Positions 47,650-57,781 of a DNA stretch of 64,000 bases are shown piece after piece; position 1 is the stretch's first letter; every line of letters begins with the position of its first letter. Both the position numbers and the translations under genes were made by a program. Under the pieces are notes generated by a model. That model made no database searches and was not told the origin of the DNA. It was given only the letters and a program-made list of their open reading frames with translations. Location of the stretch: the NCBI RefSeq assembly GCF_022458985.1, contig NC_061777.1, positions 14,659,668-14,723,667 of the forward strand, in the 5' to 3' direction. The stretch comes from Mugil cephalus. Taxonomy: Eukaryota; Chordata; Actinopteri; Mugiliformes; Mugilidae.

Positions 47650-49928
47650 TCACTCGTCTGCTGGTGTGGCCATGGAAGGACATTTGGGGCGTCCAGAAGC
47701 AGGCAGGAGGTTTTCCCAGTACTCTCGACAGGCCCTAAAACACATTTTAAAAGCTCAATGAACTAGAGAAACATATACTTCCTAATTTTCCCTGTTTATT
47801 TGACAGAAAGGCTTAGTCTTACCTGGCTCTGACCCAGGGTTTAGTGTGCATCTCCAGACCAGCTCCCCAGAGTCCGTGCTTCTGTGAAGCTGGTGGGAGG
47901 AATCCCCTCTCTGCAGCGAGCTCTTCGGCTATAGCTCTGATGTGGTATGACTCAAAACCACAGCAGCCACCAATGTAGCGTATTCCTGCTTTGTACGCCT
48001 CTCTGGCGTATTTTTGGATGTCCCAGCGGGTCATTGCTCTGGCCTCCAGTGCTGAAAGGAGAGTTAAGATATTTAGGTCTCTCATATGGCTCATAACAGG
48101 ACTCTTAAAAGGCAGCAACATATTAGCTCTCCTAAACCTGCTTAGTTTACAAAAATACAAATTTTGTAATGCTGACCAAAAGGAAACTCAGGAAGGCTGA
48201 GGTATCCACTTAAGTTGCACTCTGGCGTGTGGAAGCCCAGCGGCTGGACCATGAGATGGGCCTTGAGACCAGCTTTCTCTAATCCCTCTTTCATCAACTT
48301 GACTGTACGGACGCCGGTCAGAGGGTCCAGGTGACAGTTCACTCCAACAATGTCAGCTCCTGAACACGCACACACAGAAGATTAATCAAGACAAAAACCC
48401 ATTGTCACACGATCCAGATCGTAGTACCACGTCACAGAAGGTCAGAATACCAGCTTGGACGAGTTTGACAGCACACTCTCCAGGTGGGATTCCTTGTCTG
48501 TCTCCGTGAGGGGAGATGCAAAGTGTTGCACCCACTGTTTTACCGCTGGTTTTCAGCACATTCACTGCCCATGTGGCCTCTTCTACGTGATCAAAGAACT
48601 GCAGAAGAAATGTGCTGCAGTTCATCAATTGCATCACACATCACATTGTTGCCTGTTAAAATAGCTTTAATGTGCTGTATATTGACACCGTGTGAAGATA
48701 CTGTATTTCAGTGCTGCTCGTACCTCGGCAATAAAGAAATCAATGTCCTTTTTGAGGAAGTCATTCATTTGTTTCTGAAAGATGGCCTTGACATCAGTCT
48801 CGCTGTGGGTCTCCATGTAACATGGGGTCATCGACACACAGCCAGCAACCAGTGCACCACCCTCATTGGCTACTTCTCTGGCAAGGTCACAGGCCGCCTC
48901 GTTGATCTGGGCACCCTGTGTATCAGAAGAGAACAGATAAGAGTGATACCAGAGGAATGTCAGGGAGGTTAGGAGCATCTAATGTGGATGTTTGGATGTT
49001 TCCTCTGTACTGACGGTGATGTCGGTGACGTTGCCACTGATCTCCAGTTTATCCTCGCTGCAGTAGAAGGTGAACGTCTGGAGCACATTGGCTCCCGCTC
49101 TCAGGAACTCTCTGTGGAGCTGCCTCACTGTAAAGAAAGAGAAGGACTTATTGGAAGGCACTAGCTGCATTTCTATTACGTTTTTTCGCAAAATAAAAGC
49201 GACAATTGCGAATGAGCTGTATCTCTCGTTAAGTCTTGTGTCGGGATATCCCATTATTGTTTTAAATTCTTGTCACGTCAGACTTCTCTTTGAGGAAGAT
49301 GGGACTTCAATTGAACTGGTCACGATAACGTAGAAAAAAAAGAGCTAAAACACTTTTTAGCTACTGTATATTTGAGAGGTTTTTCGAAATGTAGGTGTTT
49401 CCATTACCAGATTTTTACTACGATATTGGTCTTTTGCACTTTTCTCGGGGTAATGGAAATGCAGCAACAGGCTAATATACGCTACCAGTCAAAAGTTTGG
49501 ACACGCCTTCTCATTCATTTCAGTGACAATGTCCAAACATTTGACTGGTAGTGTATCTTCAACAGATGCTGCTGTAAAGATTGTTTATTGAAAAAAAAAA
49601 GGTTAAAACAAAGACAACTGAGCCTCTAAAGATGTAAATGACAGGTGGGGAGTTTCTTCAGAACATCTGTGCATGGTGCATCTCCAAAGCTCGCACGGCT
49701 ATTGTTCAGAATATGGTGTACTGTTTTTGTACAGTGGGTTGTACTGAATGTGACCAGCTTAAAAGACAGTGCTGTTGTGTTACTACAACGACCTGCTTCA
49801 GGATGTTCAACCGCAGCCTCTGGTGTCCAGTGTCCAGCCTTCACATAGCCACGTCGCTCCAGCTGCAAAACGTAGCCTCCATCTCCTACAATCACCTCCC
49901 CAGCATTCAGGCGCTCCAAGATACCCTG

Positions 49929-49995
<67 letters not shown>

Positions 49996-50395
49996 ACACA
50001 GCCTCTGTTCACTTTTCAGTGTCCTGCAGAAAACTATTTAGTGCATTGGATGCCTCATCCAATGTTTATCACTAATGTCAAATATTTACTGTATTTTAAG
50101 AAGTGTCCCACCACTTCAATTATTGCGTTATATAAAACCTTATTAGCAGTGAATAGGCTACATTGCATTGCCTGTTTAATTTCCCAACATTTCAAGTGTT
50201 ATGTAATCAAAGACAACACAAATCTTGGCAAAACTTCTAAGTGCGTGGACAAAATACACAACGTTAGTGTTACTTTCTGTAAAAAATAATAATGCTAACT
50301 AAGAAAAACAAAACAAAAAACACGTTAGAGTAATATTACGGACGAGTATTCGTAAATCAAGCTGTAATTCCTACCTTTCTCTGCTTGTTTTCCAT
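47650..50395 (-). CDS. bhmt: Betaine-homocysteine S-methyltransferase, copy 1
   Basis: Zinc enzyme transferring a methyl group from betaine to homocysteine to make methionine. Coding exons in transcript order: 50375-50395, 49793-49925, 49015-49127, 48724-48915, 48451-48598, 48177-48359, 47823-48051, 47650-47734. Phases join to 367 aa (human 406). The zinc ligands are present: Cys in VGVNCHLDP and the Cys pair in IGGCCGFES. The betaine-site segments [14 protein letters not shown] and [10 protein letters not shown] are also kept. The protein stops at PSMATPADE, about 38 residues before the usual end. The position of human Tyr160 is Phe (IAE|FFDHVEE). Exon 2 is odd: its donor is GTCGTT where copy 2 has GTACGT, and its acceptor is preceded directly by (GT)31. 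A minus-strand AATAAA lies at 47414-47419. Coding frames are intact; splicing of exon 2 is doubtful. Confidence 0.9.
49165..49464. mobile_element. Short inverted-repeat element (MITE) in bhmt copy 1 intron
   Basis: A 300-bp element with ends CTGCATTTCTATTAC and GTAATGGAAATGCAG, inverted repeats with one mismatch. The DNA is absent from the same intron of bhmt copy 2, which confirms it as an insertion. No coding capacity is seen, and no clear target duplication let me name the superfamily. Ends of this type are common in fish genomes. Confidence 0.65.
49480..49553. mobile_element. Palindromic Tc1-like mini-element
   Basis: A 74-bp near-palindrome: CGCTACCAGTCAAAAGTTTGG at the left and CCAAACATTTGACTGGTAGTG at the right, flanked by TA (49478-49479 and 49554-49555). 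It looks like two Tc1-type inverted ends joined with almost nothing between. It lies 15 bp from the 300-bp MITE in the same intron and is also absent from copy 2. Confidence 0.7.
49930..49991. repeat. (AC)31 microsatellite abutting bhmt copy 1 exon 2
   Basis: A pure AC repeat on the plus strand, GT on the gene strand. It ends three bases before the acceptor AG of exon 2, so it replaces the usual polypyrimidine tract. The same place in copy 2 reads GAACAGAAACAAACACACACC, without expansion. Confidence 0.97.
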
Positions 50396-51179
50396 TGCTC
50401 CAGTGGCAGCCCCCCTTTGCGACCTTCGAGCTATAGTATCACTGCTCTGTGGATTGCGCAGCTACTTTATGAGAACTGTAATCTCACGAGATTATGAGGT
50501 GGCAATAAATTACCGAAAAGTGAAGGAAATAAGGCAGAGGTCTAGTATTTGTGTTATTACACAGTTTGAAACGCGCGTGTGTACCCAGGTGAGGACACAC
50601 GTCACGCACAACGTCCCAACAATGGTCCGAACACACCTTCTGTCTCCCACTTCCGTCTTCCAGACACTAAAATTGGAGACTCTCAACAGATGGACTATTT
50701 CACACAATGCTTTGTCTGAACCGAGAAAAGTATCTGGCCTGTAGAATATTTAGTTGGAAGAAAGTGAAACAAAAAAAAAAAAAAATCCCAAAAGCAAGTT
50801 TTTAAAATTGAAATAGTGCCAAGAAGACAAGGACGCTTCACGTCTTTATTAGAACTTTAATTCATCTCATTTTTGACATGACTCCCACGGCATAATGGCA
50901 CGGGTAAAGTTACACATCCTTTGTGATACGATTCATACATAATACATAAAAGTGCAATAAAATAAGCCGTAATCTTTGACAAGTCATAAATTCAGTCTTG
51001 CAGAATATATGGAAAATTAATCCATTCATCACATTTCGTACCTCGGTGTTCTGTGCTTTAATATCTGACTGGGGATTACAGTTCTGAAATGATCCACATG
51101 TTCTCGCTGTCCTTACTGATGTACCTTAGGTAATTGCCGACAGGAATCAACTTGACTTTTCAAAACAAACAACCCCGTC

Positions 51180-51480
51180 TTCTTGTTGACACCCTACAGG
51201 TGGCGCTGTGGGTTATTCGATAGACACTGAACAGACACCTTACATGACCTCACTAATGTACTAGTAAACAATACCTGCGTTCTGAGACTTTTAATCTTCG
51301 ACTGTAATCAGTAATTTTATGTTGATTATTAATCGTTAAGTACTTTCAGTCAAACCATTTTGGGGAATTTGTTCTGCAAATTCTGCATTTGTTCGGATTT
51401 TATTTTAAGTCACAGATTTACCAGATTTTGTGTGTCTCAAACCCACGGCAGGAAGGACTTCTGAAGATTATCCAAACATA
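51180..51480 (+). pseudogene. Relic of the cenph promoter and first-exon region
   Basis: This stretch aligns with about 56,590-56,915, next to cenph: CTACAGGTGGCGCTG against CTACAGAGGGCGCTG, then ATAGACACTG, ATGACCTCAC against ATGACGTCAC, GTAATCAGTA against GTAACCAGTA, and TTTGTTCTGC. No cenph coding exon follows; instead the 3' flank of bhmt copy 2 begins. It is therefore a partial copy carried along with the bhmt duplication. Confidence 0.55.
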
Positions 51481-51848
51481 ACAGAGGAATTACAAAGGCC
51501 ACAAAATTTGACACATTTAACCATTTACAAGATATAAACAGTTTGTGAACATACATCAACATCTAGACAACATTACTGTCTTAGTTTCTGTTTTCTTATT
51601 TATTCATGTTTAAACCTTGCACATGCTCCAATCTAAATCAATCTAATTGAAACTAAATCAGAAAAATCTTACAAACCTCTACAGTAATCGATAGAGCAGT
51701 GATAGTTAATGCGACATTAGATTATTAAAGAAAAATAAGATTACAACAATCAGTGTGTGCTGGTAGTTTTATGTGTGGTTCATACAATTACAGATCTCTG
51801 GAAATAGGGACCTAAAGTGATTATGCTTGTTAGCTGAGCTCTGGCTGT

Positions 51849-54474
51849 TCACTCGTCTCCTGGTGTTGCCATGGAAGGACATTTGGGGCGTCCAGAAGCA
51901 GGCAGGAGGTTTTCCCAGTACTCTCGACAGGCCCTAAAACACATTTTAAAAGTTCAATGAACTAGAGAAACACATACTTCCTCATTTTTCTTGTTTATTT
52001 GATAGAAAGGCTTAGTCGTACCTGGCTCTGACCCAGGGTTTAGTGTGCATCTCCAGACCAGCTCCCCAGAGTCCGTGCTTCTGTGAAGCTGGTGGGAGGA
52101 ATCCCCTCTCTGCAGCGAGCTCTTCGGCTATAGCTCTGATGTGGTATGACTCAAAACCACAGCAGCCACCAATGTAGCGTATTCCTGCTTTGTACGCCTC
52201 TCTGGCGTATTTATGGATGTCCCAGCGGGTCACTGATCTCGTCTCCAGTGCTGAAGGGAGAATAAGATATTTAGGTCTCTCATATGGCTCATAACAGGAC
52301 TCTTAAAAGGCAGCAACATATAGCAACATATTAGCTCTCCTAAACCTGCTTAGTTTATGATTGTTGTGCTTCCTTAATACTAATTTTGTAATGCTGACCA
52401 AAGGGATACTCAGGAAGGCTGGTGTATCCACTTATGTTGCACTCTGGCGTGTGGAAGCCCAGTGGCTGGACCATGAGATGGGCCTTGAGACCAGCTTTCT
52501 CTAATCCCTCTTTCATCAACTTGACTGTATGGACGCAGGTCAGAGGGTCCAGGTGACAGTTCACTCCAACAATGTCAGCTCCTGAACACACACACACAGA
52601 AGATTAATCAAGACAAAAACCTATTGTCACACGATCCAGATCGTAGTACCATGTCACAGAAGGTCAGAATACCAGCTTGGACGAGTTTGACAGCACACTC
52701 TCCAGGTGGGATTCCTTGTCTGTCTCCGTGAGGGGAGATGCAAAGTGTTGCACCCACTGTTTTACCGCTGGTTTTCAGCACATTCACTGCCCATGTGGCC
52801 TCTTCCACATAGTCGAAGAACTGCAGAAGAAAGGTACTTCGGTTCATCAAATGCATCACACATCACATTGTTGCCTGTTAAAATAGCTTTAATATGCTGT
52901 ATATTGACACCGTGTGAAGATACTGTATTTCAGTGCTGCTCGTACCTCGGCAATAAAGAAATCAATGTCCTTTTTGAGGAAGTCATTCATTTGTTTCTTA
53001 AAGATGGCCTTGACATCAGTCTCGCTGTGGGTCTCCACGTAACATGGAGTCTTTGACACACAACCAGCAACTAGTGCACCACCCTCATTGGCTACTTCTC
53101 TGGCCAGGTCACAGGCCGCGTCGTTGATCTGTGCACCCTGTGTATCAGAAGAGAACAGATAAGAGTGATACCACACGGATGTCAGAATTGAATGCGAGCG
53201 TCTAATTTCACTCTAACGTGGATGTTCGGATGTTTCCTCTGTACTGACGGTGATGTCGGTGACGTTGCCACTGATCTCCAGTTTATCCTCGCTGCAGTAG
53301 AAGGTGAACGTCTGGAGCACATTGGCTCCCGCTCTCAGGAACTCTCTGTGGAGCTGCCTCACTGTAAAGAAAGAGAAGAACAGAACACAGAACATCTGTA
53401 CGTGGCGCGCCCCTGAAGCTCACACGGCTTTTTTTCAGATTAACCTGGTGGTGTCCTGTTTTTGTTTTACAGTGGGTTATATTGAACTCTATGTGACAAG
53501 TTGCCTTTGTTTTAGCTTAAAAGACAGTGCTGTTGTGTTACTACAACGTACCTGCTTCGGGATGTTCAACCGCAGCCTCTGGTGTCCAGTGTCCCGCCTT
53601 CACGTAGCCACGTCGCTCCAGCTGCAAAACGTAGCCTCCATCTCCTACAACCACCTCCCCAGCATTCAGGCGCTCCAAGATACCCTGAACAGAAACAAAC
53701 ACACACCATCATCAAAACCACGTGGCCCTCTTTTCACTTTTCACAGCGTCCTGCAGAAAATTATTATTTAGACCATTGCCTCATCCGATCACTTGATCAC
53801 TGATATCAAATATTCACAGTATCTGAAGTGTGCCGCCACTTTAATTATTGTATGATGTAAAACCTTATCAGCAGTTGACTTTGAAAGACGTTTCCACGCA
53901 GGAACAAAATGTTCTAAACATCTCCTTCCATTATTACAATTAGGCCAATTCAAGATAGGTAGATAGAAACTGGGACATTTCGCTGTTGCAGCTGCAATGC
54001 ACGGGCACCCAGACATACCATACATAACAAAAAAGTAAAATAGGAAGACAAAAATCTATATAGACAATATTTATAAGAATGATAAAATAACTTAACATAA
54101 AATGTAATTGCAGTGTAATTAAATTAATACACAACCAAACATAACTAAATTCACTTAGCAAATTAAAGAGCATAAACTGTGTTCAACATTCAATTAGCAC
54201 AGCGCAGTTTTTTCCTTTTTATTTTTTCTTTCCTTCATTCACAGAAAAACTAAAACGGGTATTAAATTACGACGGAAGAAATGACATTTATGACATGTGC
54301 TATAAAAAAACGAACAAAAAAAAACACAAATGTTGATTTGATTTGAACTAATAACGTGGACAAAACACATGACTTAAATATTTCTATAAACAAAATACTC
54401 CAGAGTAACAATGCTGATTACTGACGCTCTTAAGTCAAGCGTTTATTTCCTACCTTTCTATTCTTGTTTTCCAT
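51849..54474 (-). CDS. bhmt: Betaine-homocysteine S-methyltransferase, copy 2
   Basis: Tandem partner of copy 1, with the same eight-exon structure and the same exon lengths: 54454-54474, 53552-53684, 53249-53361, 52946-53137, 52673-52820, 52399-52581, 52022-52250, 51849-51933; 367 aa. The zinc site ([18 protein letters not shown]) and substrate segments are intact, and splice sites look normal, including exon 2 donor GTACGT. It differs from copy 1 at scattered residues: MENKNRK against [16 protein letters not shown] preceded by IND against INE, FFDY against FFDH, LTCVHT against LTGVRT, and LETRSV against LEARAM. It shares the short C-terminus (PSMATPGDE) and the Phe at human Tyr160. A minus-strand AATAAA lies at 51599-51604. 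Of the two it looks the more normally expressed, an inference from its splice sites and upstream DNA. Confidence 0.93.
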
Positions 54475-55006
54475 CTCTACAGTGCAAGCAGACAGTCAGG
54501 GTCAGTTATTCAGGTTACAGTTACAGACTGGATATAAAAGTCATTGTATTTTCTTCTTTTTAATTCTTCTTCTTCTTTGGTTTTTAATGAACGTTGGCAA
54601 ACCAGCGTCAAGGTGCTTTACCACCATCAACGGGACTGGAGTATTGGACGTGAGATAAAAACAGAAAAAAACTACAATCTTTTATCCAAGTTGGACTGTT
54701 TTAAAAACATGATGTTGTAACGTCTTGCTCTGTCATTTGTCGTGTTTAAGATGTAATGAACAAGCACATTAATTCTTGTTAATGACTGAAATAGATGATC
54801 TCTCTGTGTATTGTACTAGGTGCAGTGAAGAATGACGTGTTCAACGGTGTCTGGTTGGCTGAGGGTTGTAAAATATAGTCAATGATTATAATATCAATGC
54901 TCTGTGGACTGCTAACCGCTCTTGGTAATCTCACATGATTATGGGGAGGCGGTAAATACACATTACATACAAGTATGTAATGTGTTTTTTCTACAACTTC
55001 TTCTGA

Positions 55007-55097
<91 letters not shown>
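55007..55097. repeat. (CTAT)n(GT)n compound microsatellite
   Basis: About 54 bp of CTAT repeats followed by about 37 bp of GT repeats. It sits between bhmt copy 2 and the third first-exon copy, close to a junction between repeated segments. Confidence 0.95.
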
Positions 55098-55098
<1 letters not shown>

Positions 55099-55124
55099 TA
55101 TACATCATCATCATGTTCAAGTTC

Positions 55125-55659
55125 ATTGGATGCATCATCCGATATTGATCACTGATGTCAAATATTTACACTAGCCTAAGGAGTGTGCCGCCACCTCAAT
55201 TATTGCATTGTGTAAAACCTTATCAGTAGGTAATATATTACGCTGCCTGTTTATCTCCCCGATAAGAACCATGTGGGGTCATGATGTCCTAAACATTACC
55301 TTGCATTATTACAATTTGGCCAATTTACCTGAACTGACTTTGCAAACTAGACCTTGGACATATGACAAGTCTGACAAATGGTGTTCAAAATTCACTTTGC
55401 ACAGCGCAGTGTTATTACTTTGGTATTATTTTAGTTTCTCTTACGACTGGAGAAAGGACATTGACGACCGCTTACGCGTTATAATAAAAACAACACAAAC
55501 TCGGATCTTGGCAAATTTTAGGAGAACGTGTGCACAAAATGCTTCAATGTTACTTCCTGTTATAATACCTCAGTGATTAGGCTATATTTAGGCAATATTT
55601 TATTACCGACACACTTAAATCTAGCGTTTATTTCCTACCTTTCTATTCTTGTTTTCCAT
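55125..55659 (-). pseudogene. Partial bhmt copy: intron 1 piece plus exon 1
   Basis: Position 55639-55659 repeats the bhmt first exon exactly as in copy 2 (MENKNRK, ATG at 55657-55659, donor GTAGGAA). The DNA below it to about 55,125 matches intron 1 of both bhmt genes (CATTGGATGCATCATCC; GTGTGCCGCCACCTCAATTA). Exons 2-8 are missing here. It is either a truncated gene copy or an alternative first exon of copy 2, because its reading frame and donor are still intact. Confidence 0.75.
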
Positions 55660-56413
55660 CGCTCCCGTGCAAACAGTGTGTCAGAGTCAGAGTCAGAGTC
55701 AGTTATTCGGGTTATGATCATTGACTGTACACTAAAATTTATAGTGCCTTCCCCGTTTTGATTGGTCTTCTTCTTTTGTTCGTACTGTAAACCAGTGTCA
55801 ATGAGCATTACCGCCACCGACAGGACTGAAGTAGTAACCAATGAAAAATGAAGATGTAACTTCTTGCTCCGTCATTTGCTTTAAGATGCCAGCTAATAAA
55901 AAAAATCACAGACATGCATAATATTTAGTCGAAAAAAATTGAAGGAAAAAAAAGGACATTCAAAGAAACCAATAAAGCATCTTTACTATTTTGATAGGAT
56001 TCAATGCAAAATACAATTTTTAATCGAGAAACTGCCAAGATGTAGTGACGTAGTGATTAATTACGCCTTTATTAGAATTTTAATTCATCCCATTTTAACA
56101 TGTTTCCCATGACACTGATGAACTTGTACGTTCTTTATATTCATAATATATATAAGAAGTACAATGATAGAAGCAGTAATCTTTGACAAGTCTCAAGTCT
56201 TGTCTTGCAGAATGCAGATACATAAAATTAATCCATTCATCACATTTCAGACATTTGTCTTTATTTCCTTTACTTTCTGACTGGGGATTACAGTTCTGAA
56301 ATGTTCGACGTGTTCTTACTGTCCATATTTATGTAAATTAGATAATGATTGAAGAATAAACTTGACTTTACCATATGTATAACCCATCCTTAAATCAAAC
56401 GTTTATTTCCTAC

Positions 56414-56434
56414 CTTTCTGTTCTTGTTTTCCAT
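56414..56434 (-). pseudogene. Fourth bhmt exon 1 copy
   Basis: A 21-bp exon coding MENKNRK with its GTAGGAA donor, followed upstream by the same cassette as the other copies (GTGTCAGAGTCGGAGTCAGT). It stands alone, about 0.5 kb from the cenph first exon and head to head with it. It may be a relic or a distal alternative first exon. Confidence 0.65.
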
Positions 56435-56589
56435 CACTACAGTGCAATCACAGTGTCAGAGTCGGAGTCAGTTCTTCGGATAATGATATACATTTTGTAG
56501 TATCTTTCTCGTTTTGATTATTCGTCTTTTTTATGTAAATTAGATAAGGATAAAATAGATCAAGAATAAACTTAACTTTCCCATTTAAA

Positions 56590-56919
56590 CTTCCTGACGG
56601 CCTACAGAGGGCGCTGCATTTTATTTTATAGACACTGGATAGACAACTGTCATGACGTCACTTCCTGGCGGGTTATCCGAACTAAAACCGGAAGTAAACA
56701 AACCATCGAGCCGTTCAACACAATGATAAAACTGACAAATACAGTGCGTTTTACTTGTAAACGACTTAAGAGAAGTTAATCTACAGCTGTAACCAGTACT
56801 TCATTGATTACTGTTAATTGTTAGGTGAGCGAACGGAGAAGTTTCAGTTGATCCATTTTTTGGGCATTTGTTCTGCTGCGTTTGTTCATGTTTTGATCCA
56901 AGGCACTCATTCATACAAG
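56590..56919 (+). promoter_or_regulatory. cenph: cenph promoter and non-coding first exon
   Basis: A CpG-containing stretch with a CRE-like TGACGTCA at about 56,654 and an ETS-like ACCGGAAGT near 56,687. It ends in a good splice donor, CATACAAG|GTAAGA (exon end 56919). This is the expected place for the cenph leader exon, since the coding start is 0.86 kb further on. The 0.86 kb intron that follows holds nothing recognisable. The acceptor is either at 57,747-57,748 or at about 57,664-57,665; I cannot decide. Confidence 0.5.
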
Positions 56920-57781
56920 GTAAGATTTTAACCGACCCATATTCGTCTCGGTGTTTCTGTAACGCTATATTGCTGAAAACAACACATTAAAAGCTCAGAA
57001 AAGCTGACTGGGTTATATAAACCTGGTTCTTACGCCAAGTCTCGAAGGATTTCTTTGTAACATGGTTTATATAGTCTCTATGCAGTGTATGTGTGTATAG
57101 ACATATTTTTTGTAAACCATTTAAAAACTACTTTAAAATGCAGCAAATGTTTCGAATGAAGCGTTTGCAAATATGACTCAATAAATAATGACATGAAGTA
57201 CTGCACAAACTGAGCCTTTTGATGCTTTAAGTGCTTTCATAAAATCTGATTATTATCATTATTTTCTGTAATGACATATTTACTTCATATGTCATTCATA
57301 TGTTCATATGTTATTTGAGGGGCAAGAAGTTGTAATCCCCTTTAAACCATTAAAGAAAGTGCTTCTCGTGTTCTTTCAGTCTGTAAACACAGTGAGTTGT
57401 TGTTGCCTCTCAATTGGATTAGTTTATTTGTTTCTGACAGCTGTACACCAGTCAGACACAACATTAAAACTGTAAAACAGTAATGATCTCATTAAGTCAT
57501 ATTGTCTTTTGGGTAAGCACCGCCTTCAGTCAATCGACTTTTCATCTTCGCTACTTTGATACGTGCACCATTTTTCCCCCACATCAGCTTTTCATAATTA
57601 TATCTAATTATATCTCATCTTTTAATATTCACTCATTTCTTGTGTTGTGTTTTTGTTTGATTCAGATTTTTAATACAATGGCAGATTTAGTAACACATGA
57701 GTATTTTATTCAGGATCTTGTTTGTCTCTCAAAAAATATTGCCCTCAGATATTTCCCTCCAAGCACGTTCACACTGTGATA

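Larger units (their letters stand above)
47385..51480. repeat. bhmt tandem duplication, unit 1
   Basis: A direct repeat of the segment from about 51,565 to 56,900. Shared landmarks are the ACTGTCTTAGTTTCTGTTTT block after the gene, all eight bhmt exons and their introns, the GACTGGGGATTACAGTTCTG block (51,068; 56,279), and a degraded copy of the DNA around the cenph first exon. Boundaries are judged by eye and are accurate to perhaps 100 bp. Confidence 0.75.
51565..56900. repeat. bhmt tandem duplication, unit 2
   Basis: Partner of the unit at about 47,385-51,480, in direct orientation. It is longer because it holds two more first-exon copies (55,639 and 56,414) and a compound microsatellite at 55,007-55,097. 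Its right edge runs into the living cenph promoter. Confidence 0.75.

Noticed and set aside
47385-56900. The bhmt duplication as an assembly artefact (haplotypes placed in tandem)
   Set aside because: The two units differ strongly in intron 1, upstream DNA and insertions, and unit 2 has extra first exons. This is too much for allelic copies, though long reads would settle it.
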